Positions 18,059 to 25,630 of a stretch of 64,000 bases of DNA are shown one piece after another (positions within the stretch are counted from its first letter, which is position 1; each line of letters begins with the position of its first letter). The stretch is from assembly GCF_031085165.1 (NCBI RefSeq), contig NZ_JAVHTY010000002.1:806001-870000 (forward strand), given 5' to 3'. The stretch is from Pseudomonas sp. 102515. Lineage in GTDB: Bacteria > Pseudomonadota > Gammaproteobacteria > Pseudomonadales > Pseudomonadaceae. Position numbers and translations under genes: made by a program. The notes below the pieces were generated by a model. That model worked only from the letters and a program-made list of their open reading frames with translations. It had not been told where the DNA came from and did no database searches.

Positions 18059-18490
18059 TCAGGCCTCTCGGGAGGAATGATGGCCGGTGATCAGCCAGCG
18101 GCCCTCGATCTGTTCGAAGGTGAAGAGGAAGCGCGCGGGCACGTTGATGACCTGTTCGCCGTCGCGATAGTGGAAGACATAGAGACCGCCGACCACCACG
18201 GTGCTTAGCTTGCTGCTGACCCTCTTCTTGAAGATCTGCACATCGCACACCAGCCCGTCGTTGGCGAAGAAGTTGCGAAAGTACTCCCGGCGGCTTTCCT
18301 CGTTGTCCCGTACCTCGTTGGAAAGCGTAGGCACCAGGATGGCGTCCGCTGCATAGAGGGCCAGAATGGCTTCCACGTCGCGGGTGCCGACGGTCGCCGC
18401 CCAGGTGTACAGGGCGGCCTTGGCTCCGGCCAGGCAGGCGATCCCTTCATTGGAGCGAGCAGGCGCATGGGCAGGACAGGCAACGGACAT
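18059..18490 (-). CDS. SnoaL/NTF2-fold protein (SgcJ/EcaC or CaMKII-AD type)
   Basis: A 143-residue soluble protein with an NTF2-like fold: helix WAATVGTRDVEAILALYAADAILVPTLS, then strands CDVQIFKKRVSSKLSTVVVGGLYVFHYRDGEQVINVPARFLFTFEQIEGRWLITGHHSS. These resemble the SgcJ/EcaC and CaMKII-association-domain groups, mostly of unknown substrate. The start at 18490 has GAGG upstream. A 27-bp perfect palindrome like a Zur operator lies 22-48 bp before the start, so expression may respond to zinc. A Cys-x-x-His pair near the N-terminus is noted without assigning a role. Confidence 0.82.
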   Translation of the reverse strand: MSVACPAHAPARSNEGIACLAGAKAALYTWAATVGTRDVEAILALYAADAILVPTLSNEVRDNEESRREYFRNFFANDGLVCDVQIFKKRVSSKLSTVVVGGLYVFHYRDGEQVINVPARFLFTFEQIEGRWLITGHHSSREA

Positions 18491-18511
18491 AGCGTTATCC
18501 TCGAGCGAACA

Positions 18512-18538
18512 TGGCATTGTTATAATATAACAATGCCA
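18512..18538. promoter_or_regulatory. 27-bp perfect palindrome, Zur-box-like operator
   Basis: Arms TGGCATTGTTATA (18512-18524) and TATAACAATGCCA (18526-18538) around one central A. The core TGTTATA-N-TATAACA matches the Zur consensus I know from gamma-proteobacteria. It also contains TATAAT, so a repressor bound here would block the promoter of the NTF2-fold gene. Confidence 0.7.
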
Positions 18539-18612
18539 CTGAGCAGGTACGTGGCATGGCCAGACCGCTAGAGGATGATGCCGGCCGAGGTGGTCCGGGT
18601 CCTGACGGGAGG

Positions 18613-18636
18613 CGTCGCCGTCGGCAGCCGGCGACG
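18613..18636 (-). terminator. Possible hairpin after DUF6482 gene
   Basis: CGTCGCCG (18613-18620) and CGGCGACG (18629-18636) form an 8-bp stem with an 8-nt loop, 15 bp beyond the DUF6482 stop. No T run follows on the minus strand, so a terminator role is only possible. Confidence 0.35.
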
Positions 18637-18651
18637 GCAGAGGCGGACTAC

Positions 18652-18963
18652 TCAGCGATTCTCGATCTTCGAGCGCAGCGGTATCTCTTCGCGGGAGTCG
18701 GTCTGGCTCACCGGCTGGCCGACCATCTCTTCATAGACCGCTGGCTGGGCGATGAACAGGCGCACATCCTTGACGTCGTCGAGGATACGCCGGGCTTCTT
18801 CCACCGAGGCCACGTGCAGGGTCGCGCCCTTGTCATCGGCGACAGGTACCGAGGTGCCTTCCACCAGCGCATGGATGACGTAGGAGCCGCCTTCCATGGA
18901 CACCAGGTTGACTTCCTCTACCGCGCCGGCCTTGATCTGCTGATTCAGCTCTTTGACATTCAT
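18652..18963 (-). CDS. DUF6482 family small protein
   Basis: A 103-residue soluble protein, MNVKELNQQIKAGAVEEVNL through SMEGGSYVIHALVEG and SVEEARRILDDVKDVRLFIAQPAVYEEMVGQP. This matches a small Pseudomonas family named DUF6482 as I recall it; function unknown. ATG at 18963 has GAGG at 7 nt; a GTG two codons upstream is also in frame. It sits between the NTF2-fold gene and the LysR gene, all on the minus strand. Confidence 0.78.
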   Translation of the reverse strand: MNVKELNQQIKAGAVEEVNLVSMEGGSYVIHALVEGTSVPVADDKGATLHVASVEEARRILDDVKDVRLFIAQPAVYEEMVGQPVSQTDSREEIPLRSKIENR

Positions 18964-19052
18964 CGACACACCTCGGTTATCACGCTAACGAGCCCTGCGC
19001 AGCGGCAGGGGGAGATAGGGATTCGAGGCGGGAGCGGGGCTGGGAGTTCCGG

Positions 19053-19955
19053 TCACTGCCATTGCCGTACCGCCTCGTGAAGGGTGGCGCGCATTTCCTC
19101 AGCGAAAGCCAGAGCCAGGGTGCCCGCCGGGCGGTGATCCGCCAGCAGCAGGTAGCTGGTGAAGCGGATCGCCGGCTGGAAAGGCCGCCAGTCCAGACCG
19201 GCATGGAGATAGTCCTGAGCCACCAGCGGGCTGACGATGCTGACGCCCAGACCAAGGCCGACCATGGCACAGATGGTGGCGGCATAGGGCGTCTCCAGAT
19301 TCAATCGGCGTCGCTCCACGGGCTCTTGAAAATGGCGGTCGATGCGCGTGCGAGCGCTGTCGCCCGGAACCAGCGAGATAAATTCCTCGCCGGCCAGATC
19401 CGCGGGCGTCACCCGCTCCAGCTGGCCCAGGCCATGGCCACGCGGGAAGACGCAGACGCCAGGCACGTCGCTGAGCAGCTCCGCCGTGATCCCCGGCAAT
19501 TGTTCGCCTACATAGGATGCAAGTCCCAGATCACAGAACTGCGAGGCTGCCCAGTGCGCCACCGTCGGCGAATCGCTGGTGTGGATGGTGATGGCGGCGT
19601 GTGGATAACGCTCGCGAAAGCGCTGCACGACCCGAGGTAGCAGGGTGAGTGACAGCGAGGGTACCGCGGCCAGGCGCAGGCGCCCGGTACCGCCCTGGGC
19701 GATGGCACGCGCCGAGGCTTGCAGGCTGTCCAGACCGACGAAGGCGCGCTCGACATCGCGGAACAGCGCCGTGCCTTCTTCGGTGGGCAGCAGGCGGCCG
19801 GCGATACGCTCGAACAAGCGGAAACTGCAGCTGCGTTCCAGCTGGGCAATCAGCCGGCTGCTATTGGGTTGCGAGGTATGCAGGGCCTCGGCCGCTGCGG
19901 TCATGGAGCCAGACAGCATGGTCGCGCGAAAAGCCTCCACCTGTTTCATGTTCAT
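19053..19955 (-). CDS. LysR-family transcriptional regulator
   Basis: A 300-residue LysR regulator. The N-terminal winged helix (MKQVEAFRATMLSGSMTAAAEALHTSQPNSSRLIAQLER) is followed by the two-lobed effector domain starting near residue 90 (RLRLAAVPSLSLTLLPRVVQRF). The ATG at 19955 begins at the canonical LysR N-terminus; the frame upstream to 20072 lacks homology. It is divergent from the amino-acid ABC importer operon, so it probably regulates that operon in response to the imported compound or a product. The N-terminus resembles regulators of amino-acid or opine uptake, but the effector cannot be named. Confidence 0.93.
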   Translation of the reverse strand: MNMKQVEAFRATMLSGSMTAAAEALHTSQPNSSRLIAQLERSCSFRLFERIAGRLLPTEEGTALFRDVERAFVGLDSLQASARAIAQGGTGRLRLAAVPSLSLTLLPRVVQRFRERYPHAAITIHTSDSPTVAHWAASQFCDLGLASYVGEQLPGITAELLSDVPGVCVFPRGHGLGQLERVTPADLAGEEFISLVPGDSARTRIDRHFQEPVERRRLNLETPYAATICAMVGLGLGVSIVSPLVAQDYLHAGLDWRPFQPAIRFTSYLLLADHRPAGTLALAFAEEMRATLHEAVRQWQ

Positions 19956-19996
19956 TCGCCTACCCCATATCAGATCCGTATGGCTGCCTAGCGTAT

Positions 19997-20008
19997 TGGC
20001 ATTTGCCA
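19997..20008. promoter_or_regulatory. Small palindrome in the LysR/importer divergent region
   Basis: TGGCA-TT-TGCCA at 19997-20008 lies 42 bp from the LysR start in the 195-bp divergent gap. It is a candidate LysR site, but it is short and lacks the T-N11-A form. Confidence 0.3.
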
Positions 20009-20150
20009 GCATGGCGCCATAAGTCTTACAAAAGAACCAAGGCGCGATGAACGCCAGGCACCGACGACCCACGCTGCATCTTCCGATCTGCCCTCATAGT
20101 TCTGTCTCCGGCTGCTGCCGGCGGTAGTCACCTTTCTTCTAGGAGGCAAC

Positions 20151-20978
20151 ATGTCGTATCGCGCGTCTTTCGCGGCCGTTCTGGCGCTCGGCGTTTTCAG
20201 CTTCGCTCAGGCTGCCCCCTTGCCGACCGTGCCCGCCGCGCTCACCGAGGCCGGCCTGCTGCGCGCCGGGGTACGCTGCGATCAGCCTCCCTATGGCTAT
20301 CAGGACACCAACGGCGATTTCGCCGGCGTGGAGGTGGAGATGTCCCGGCAGATTGCCGAGTGGGCCCTGGGTTCGCGGGACAAGGTGAGCTTTACCTGTG
20401 TGACCGCCGAGAATCGCGTGCCGCAGCTGCTCGGCCGCAAGGTAGACATGTTGATCGCTACCCTCGGGTTGACCCCGGAGCGGCAGCGGGTAATCGATTT
20501 CTCCACCCCCTACCGCTGGGGTGCCAGCGATGTACTGGTGCGCAAGGACAGCGGCATCGATTCTATCGCCGCCCTCCGGGGCAAGACCCTGGCGACGCTC
20601 AAAGGCTCGGTACAGGCCAAGTGGTTCGAGGACCATGAGCCGGAGGTCAAGACGCTGCGCATGAACAGCGCCGCCGACGCCTTGCAGACCTTTCGCCAGG
20701 GCCGGGTCGATGCCTATACCCATGATGGCGCGACCCTGGTGGTGGTGACCGCCCATGACGATAGCGTCCGGCTGGTGGGTGAGCCTTTCCAGATTTCCGA
20801 TGCGGCCATTGGCGTGCGCAAGAACGAGGCGCAATGGCGTGACTATCTCAGCGCCGCCGTGGCGCGGATGCACGAGGAACACCTGTTTCGCCCTTGGGTG
20901 GAGCGACTGGTCCCGGAAAACATTCGCAGCTACTACCTGAGCGTATTCGAAGAGCCGCGTCCCGCAGAGAGCCACTAG
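20151..20978 (+). CDS. Polar amino-acid ABC transporter, periplasmic binding protein
   Basis: A 275-residue family-3 solute-binding protein. The signal peptide (about 21 residues) ends at AQA-APL. GVRCDQPPYGYQDTNGDFAGVEVEMSRQIAE and DMLIATLGLTPERQRVIDFSTPYRWGASDVLVRKD are typical ligand-binding motifs. AGGAGG lies just before the ATG. It begins a five-gene operon: binding protein, two permeases, a lyase-like enzyme and the ATPase. It delivers its ligand, likely a polar amino acid or derivative, to the membrane complex. Confidence 0.94.
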   Translation: MSYRASFAAVLALGVFSFAQAAPLPTVPAALTEAGLLRAGVRCDQPPYGYQDTNGDFAGVEVEMSRQIAEWALGSRDKVSFTCVTAENRVPQLLGRKVDMLIATLGLTPERQRVIDFSTPYRWGASDVLVRKDSGIDSIAALRGKTLATLKGSVQAKWFEDHEPEVKTLRMNSAADALQTFRQGRVDAYTHDGATLVVVTAHDDSVRLVGEPFQISDAAIGVRKNEAQWRDYLSAAVARMHEEHLFRPWVERLVPENIRSYYLSVFEEPRPAESH

Positions 20979-20988
20979 GAGCGCGGCC

Positions 20989-21651
20989 ATGGACTTCGAC
21001 CTCGACTATCTCATGGCCCAGTGGCCGGCGTTGCTCGACGGCCTGATGATGACGCTCAAGGTTTCGCTGCTGGCGATCGGACTGTCTCTGGTGATAGGCG
21101 TCGTCGGCGGCGCGGTGCGGCTGTTTCGCGTCCCGCTGCTGGCACAGCTGACCACCCTCTATGTCGAGGTGATCCGCAATACGCCGATCCTGGTACAGCT
21201 GTTTTTCATCTTCTACGGCCTGCCTGCGGTAGGTCTGGGCCTGTCACTGTTCTGGTCGGGAGTGCTTTGTCTGTCGCTCTGGGCCGGTGCCTATCAGGTC
21301 GAGAATCTGCGTGGCGGCCTGGCGACGGTGGAGCGGGGCATGCGCGAGGCGAGTCTGGCGCTCAATCTCAAACCCTGGCAGTACTTCTGCCTGATCGCCT
21401 TGCCCATCGCCGTGCGCACGGCCTTGCCGGCGGTGCTCAATACCGCCATCTCGCTGCTGAAGAACTCTTCCTACCTGCAGGCGATCGGGTTGACCGAGCT
21501 GACCTTTGTCGCGGTGGATCGCATTGCCACGGATTTCCGCGCCCTGGAGATGTTCAGCGCCATCTGTGTGCTCTACCTGGGGCTGGTAGCGGTGCTCGCG
21601 CTGGCAACCCAGCGGTTGTCGGCTCATTTGCAACGGCCGTTCCGGCAGTGA
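20989..21651 (+). CDS. Amino-acid ABC transporter permease 1
   Basis: A 220-residue HisM/GltJ-type inner-membrane permease with about five helices. The opening LMAQWPALLDGLMMTLKVSLLAI and IRNTPILVQLFFIFYGLP are classic, and the EAA coupling loop REASLALNLKPWQYFCLIALP contacts the ATPase. It follows the binding protein by 10 bp and precedes the second permease by 7 bp. Confidence 0.94.
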   Translation: MDFDLDYLMAQWPALLDGLMMTLKVSLLAIGLSLVIGVVGGAVRLFRVPLLAQLTTLYVEVIRNTPILVQLFFIFYGLPAVGLGLSLFWSGVLCLSLWAGAYQVENLRGGLATVERGMREASLALNLKPWQYFCLIALPIAVRTALPAVLNTAISLLKNSSYLQAIGLTELTFVAVDRIATDFRALEMFSAICVLYLGLVAVLALATQRLSAHLQRPFRQ

Positions 21652-21658
21652 GGCGCCC

Positions 21659-22336
21659 ATGAGTTTCTTTCTGGAAAACTGGAATTTCGTGGTCAAGGGC
21701 CTGCTGATGACCCTGCAGCTGGCGCTGGTCGTGCTGCTCTTCACCACTCTGGTTTCGGTGGTGTTCGGGGTGCTGGCTACCTTGCCCCAGCGCTGGCTGG
21801 GCTGGTTGATCCATGGCTATGTGGAGCTGTTCCGCTCGATCCCGTTGATCGTCAACGTCTTCTTCATCTTCTTTGGCGCGCCCCTGCTCGGGCTGGATCT
21901 GTCGCCCTTCGCCGCGGTCACCACTGGCCTGACCCTCTGGGGCAGCGCCAACGGTATTGAAATCGTCCGTGGTGGCTTGCTGTCAGTACCCCGGCACCAG
22001 TGGAAGAGTGCCTGGGCACTGGGTCTGCCGCGTTGGCGTATCTACCTGCATATCCTGGGGCCGCAGTCGCTCAAAGCCATCCTGCCGGCCTACACCGGGC
22101 TGCTCACCCTGCTGGTCCAGGCCACCTCCCTGGGCGCGCTGGTCGGAGTGGGCGAGTTCCTCAAGACCGGTCAGACCCTGATCGAGCGCACCACCATGAT
22201 GACCGGCGCCAGTCCCGCCTTCACCGTCTACGGCACGGTGCTGCTCGTCTATTTCGTCATCTGCTCGCTGCTCAGCTGGCTCAGCCGCTACCTCGAGCGG
22301 CGCCTGGGTCGTCCGCTGACCCGTAATCCATCCTAG
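21659..22336 (+). CDS. Amino-acid ABC transporter permease 2
   Basis: A 225-residue partner permease. WNFVVKGLLMTLQLALVVLLF and ELFRSIPLIVNVFFIFFGAPLLGL mark the polar amino-acid family; the EAA-like loop KSAWALGLPRWRIYLHILGPQSLKAILP is present. It would form a heterodimer with permease 1 in the inner membrane. The lyase-like gene begins 11 bp downstream. Confidence 0.94.
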   Translation: MSFFLENWNFVVKGLLMTLQLALVVLLFTTLVSVVFGVLATLPQRWLGWLIHGYVELFRSIPLIVNVFFIFFGAPLLGLDLSPFAAVTTGLTLWGSANGIEIVRGGLLSVPRHQWKSAWALGLPRWRIYLHILGPQSLKAILPAYTGLLTLLVQATSLGALVGVGEFLKTGQTLIERTTMMTGASPAFTVYGTVLLVYFVICSLLSWLSRYLERRLGRPLTRNPS

Positions 22337-22347
22337 AGAGGCATCCC

Positions 22348-23847
22348 ATGCAAGAATCCAAGGTCAGCCGTCGGCTCCGAGAGGCCACCGCGCCCGAGGT
22401 CTGCGACTTCATCTACGCGCCGCGCCTCGCCGGTTTCGCCGAAGGCTTTCCCTATCTGGGCGACGTCAACAAGGCCCATGTGGTGATGCTTGCCGAGCAG
22501 GGACTCATCGACCGCGCCCAGGCTGCAGCCCTGGCCCGCGGTATCCTCGAACTGGAGACGGCAGGCCCGGGGGCGGTGCCCCTGGATCCGCTGCGCGAGG
22601 ATGCCTACTTCAATTACGAGGCCGCGCTGATCGAGCGCCTGGGCGCGGATATCGGCGGTCGCCTGCACATCGGTCGCAGCCGCAACGACATCCTCGCCAC
22701 CCTCGACCGCCTGCGGGCGCGGGATGTTCTCGCCGAGGTGCTGGAGACGCTGCAACAGGTCCGTACGACTGCCCTGGAGGGCGCGGAGCGCCATGCCACC
22801 ACGGTGATGCCGGGACATACCCATTTGCAGCCGGCGCAGCCGATCACCTATGGCTTCTATCTGGCCGGCGTGGCCCAGGCGCTGGAGCGGGACAGCCTGC
22901 GCCTGGCCGCAACCCTCGACAGCATGAATCAGAGTCCGCTGGGGGCAGCGGCCTTCGCCGGCACCCCCTTCGCCATCGACCGGGCGCGCACCGCCGATCT
23001 GCTGGGTTTCGACGGCTACCTGGACAACGCCTTGGACGCTGTGGCCTCGCGGGATTTCATCCTCGAAGGCCTGTCCCATCTGAGCCTGCTGGCGGTGTTC
23101 TGGAGTCGGGTAGCCCAGGATTATTTCGTCTGGGCTACCCATGAATTCGGTCTGGTGGAATTTCCCGACAGCGTCGCCGGCACCTCCAGCATCATGCCGC
23201 AGAAGAAGAATCCGGTCGTGTTGGAATACCTCAAGGGCCGCAGTGGCCATATCGCCGGACTGCTGATGGCTGCCACCATGACGGTCAAGGGCACCCACTT
23301 CAGCCACAGCGGTGACGCCAATCGCGAAGGCACCCGCGGATTCTGGGAGGCCGCGGAAGAAACCCTGCGTTGCTTGCGGCTCCTGGACCTGGTGCTGCGC
23401 ACGGCTGAACCGGATGCCGTGCGTGGGCTGGAGCGCAGCGCCCTGGATTTCTCCACGGCCACGGGTCTGGCCGACCTCATCGTGCGCGACGGCAGGCTGT
23501 CGTTTCGCGAGGCGCATCATGTCGTTGGAGCCGTGGTGCGGCAGGCGCTGGATGCAGGTCTGCCGGCTCGCGCTATCGACGGCGCCATGCTGGACCAGGC
23601 TGCCCAGGCGGTGATTGGGCGGCCCCTGGGGCTGGATGCTGCCCGGGTCAGCGAAAGCCTGGACCCCACTGCCAACGTCGCCTCGCGGCAATCGCCGGGA
23701 GGTCCCGCCGAGCCTGCGCTCATGCGGACCCTGGCGGCTGCGCGGGCACGTCTTACCCTGGAGCGGGAGCGGCAGGAGGCCCGGCGTACGCGGCAGGCGC
23801 AGAGTCAGGCGCGCCTGGATGCCAGCCTGCGGGCGCTGACCCAGTGA
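22348..23847 (+). CDS. Argininosuccinate-lyase-like enzyme in an ABC operon
   Basis: A 499-residue member of the fumarase/aspartase superfamily, closest in pattern to argininosuccinate lyase. HIGRSRND is at residues 107-114, the catalytic His region HTHLQPAQP at 157-165, and the mobile Ser loop [11 protein letters not shown] at 279-289 with S281 as the likely base. These enzymes split N-substituted aspartates into fumarate and an amine. HIG replaces the usual HTG/HTA, and ND is followed by ILATLD rather than the biosynthetic QVATD. The position inside an importer operon argues for breakdown of an imported compound rather than arginine synthesis. The C-terminal tail is Arg/Gln-rich and unusual. 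Substrate is inferred, not shown. Confidence 0.85.
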   Translation: MQESKVSRRLREATAPEVCDFIYAPRLAGFAEGFPYLGDVNKAHVVMLAEQGLIDRAQAAALARGILELETAGPGAVPLDPLREDAYFNYEAALIERLGADIGGRLHIGRSRNDILATLDRLRARDVLAEVLETLQQVRTTALEGAERHATTVMPGHTHLQPAQPITYGFYLAGVAQALERDSLRLAATLDSMNQSPLGAAAFAGTPFAIDRARTADLLGFDGYLDNALDAVASRDFILEGLSHLSLLAVFWSRVAQDYFVWATHEFGLVEFPDSVAGTSSIMPQKKNPVVLEYLKGRSGHIAGLLMAATMTVKGTHFSHSGDANREGTRGFWEAAEETLRCLRLLDLVLRTAEPDAVRGLERSALDFSTATGLADLIVRDGRLSFREAHHVVGAVVRQALDAGLPARAIDGAMLDQAAQAVIGRPLGLDAARVSESLDPTANVASRQSPGGPAEPALMRTLAAARARLTLERERQEARRTRQAQSQARLDASLRALTQ

Positions 23848-24581
23848 GCACGCTGCTGAAAGTACGGGGGTTGACCAAGAGCTTTGGCGAGCAGCAGATC
23901 GTCCGCGGCGTGGACCTCGACGTCACGGCCGGTGAGGTGGTGGTAGTAATAGGTCCCAGCGGCTCGGGCAAGTCGACGCTCATCCGTTGCCTCAACAGCC
24001 TGGAGGAGCCCTCGGCCGGTACCGTGGAGCTGGACGGTGTACCGGTGCATGCCGGCGACCGTCGCGCCCTGGCGACCCTTCGCCAGAAGGTGGGAATGGT
24101 ATTCCAGGACTACACCCTGTTCCCGCACCTTTCGGTGCTACGCAACCTGACCCTGGCGCCCGTCAAGCTGGGGCGCCTCAGCGCCGCCGAGGCCGATCGC
24201 CAGGCGCGGGCGTTGCTGGAACGGGTAGGACTGGCGCATAAGGCCGATGCCTATCCGGCGGAGCTGTCCGGCGGCCAACAACAGCGAGTAGCCATCGTTC
24301 GGGCATTGGCCCTGCAGCCGCAACTTCTGCTGTTTGACGAACCAACCTCGGCACTGGATCCGGAGACCGTCAACGAGGTGTTGGCGATCATGAAGGATCT
24401 GGCGCGCGAGGGCATGACCATGATCGTGGTGACCCACGAGATGGGTTTCGCCCGTGAGGTGGCGGACCGGGTGCTGTTCTTCGACGGTGGACGCATCCTG
24501 GAGAGCGGCGCACCGGCGCAGCTGTTCGGCGCGCCACAGGAGCCACGCACCCGACAGTTCCTTGCCAACGTGCTGCACTAG
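23844..24581 (+). CDS. Amino-acid ABC transporter ATPase
   Basis: A 245-residue GlnQ/HisP-type ATPase. Walker [11 protein letters not shown]-loop [10 protein letters not shown], signature [15 protein letters not shown], Walker [15 protein letters not shown] and the switch His in VVTHEMGF are all intact. A GTG start overlaps the lyase stop by four bases (GTGA), so translation is coupled. It is the last gene of the importer operon and overlaps the convergent AttH-like gene by four bases. Confidence 0.95.
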   Translation: MSTLLKVRGLTKSFGEQQIVRGVDLDVTAGEVVVVIGPSGSGKSTLIRCLNSLEEPSAGTVELDGVPVHAGDRRALATLRQKVGMVFQDYTLFPHLSVLRNLTLAPVKLGRLSAAEADRQARALLERVGLAHKADAYPAELSGGQQQRVAIVRALALQPQLLLFDEPTSALDPETVNEVLAIMKDLAREGMTMIVVTHEMGFAREVADRVLFFDGGRILESGAPAQLFGAPQEPRTRQFLANVLH

Positions 24582-25630
24582 TACCCCGTCATTTCCAGGT
24601 AGCCCACTCCTTTGGCGCTGCCCTCCACCCTGACCGGACCTTCCCAGTAGGGCGTGCCCAGGGCCATCCAGGCATCGGGGTTGATCGCCGTGATATGCAG
24701 ATCCAGCTGCTGCCCCGGCAGGGTGATGGACCAGCGTACCGGCACCTCGCGTCCGGCGACCCTGTGGGTGGACTCCGGTGCCAGGCGGATATCGCCGGGA
24801 TGCAGGGGCTGGTTGTGGCCGTCGGCGCCGATCAGGTTGCCGAACAGATAGTGCTGGCCGTCGGCCTGGCGCAGGCGATAGAGCATCAGCTGGCGACCAT
24901 CGTCCAGGTGCAGGGAAAACCAGTCCCAGCCGAGCTGGTTCGTGGCCAGGTGCTGGCTACTCCATTCGCGATCCAGCCAGGCCAGGCCCTTGACCGGCAC
25001 GCGCCGGCCTTCGATCTGCAGTTCGCCCTGGGCCTGGAAGAAGGGCTGGCTGTAGTAGTAGGACGCCTGGCCGCTGGCGGATTTGCGGCTGACCCCGCCT
25101 TCCCCCTGGAGCACCAGCGGGCCGTTGGCGGCGAGTTCCAGCCGATAGGCGAAGCCCGGGCCTTGCGCCTGGACCTGCGCCCGACCGGCCAGGTCACCGG
25201 CGAGGCGCCAGTCGTCGATCCAGGCGGCGAAGGGCGCGGCCGTGACCCCGGCCTGGCCGATCCCGCCGCGGCCCTGGGTCTGGGCGGAGAACTGGCGGGT
25301 CTCGCTGGTGAGACCGGCATGGCCCAGCCACAGGTTGCCGTTGCTCCAGCCGGGTTGGTCGGCGCCGGGTCGCAGGGCGTTGCGGAACAGCGTCCATTGC
25401 ACGCCGTAGCGGTGGCCCTCGGCATCGCTGAGATTGGCGGTGACGTACCACCATTCGATGCGGAAATCCGGGTGGGCGCCGTGATCGGCCGGAAAGCTGA
25501 AGACCTTGCCCGGCACGACCGGAGCGAAGTTCTCGCTGCCCTGGCCGAGCCCGGCGAAGCCCTCGGACGGCGGCTGCTGATCGCAACCGGTGAGCAGCAG
25601 GAGTGCGACCAGCAGGACCCTAGCGTTCAT
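24578..25630 (-). CDS. AttH/CrtC-like lipoprotein (lipocalin-fold)
   Basis: A 350-residue lipoprotein with lipobox LLLTGC near residue 16. [23 protein letters not shown] and the later [14 protein letters not shown] match the AttH family, whose members are double-lipocalin-like and relate to carotenoid 1,2-hydratase CrtC. AttH proteins often accompany a MacB/LolE-like permease and its ATPase, exactly as here: the permease ends inside the start of this gene (11-base overlap). A role in envelope lipid or secondary metabolite handling is inferred. Enzyme activity is not established for this branch. Confidence 0.87.
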   Translation of the reverse strand: MNARVLLVALLLLTGCDQQPPSEGFAGLGQGSENFAPVVPGKVFSFPADHGAHPDFRIEWWYVTANLSDAEGHRYGVQWTLFRNALRPGADQPGWSNGNLWLGHAGLTSETRQFSAQTQGRGGIGQAGVTAAPFAAWIDDWRLAGDLAGRAQVQAQGPGFAYRLELAANGPLVLQGEGGVSRKSASGQASYYYSQPFFQAQGELQIEGRRVPVKGLAWLDREWSSQHLATNQLGWDWFSLHLDDGRQLMLYRLRQADGQHYLFGNLIGADGHNQPLHPGDIRLAPESTHRVAGREVPVRWSITLPGQQLDLHITAINPDAWMALGTPYWEGPVRVEGSAKGVGYLEMTGY

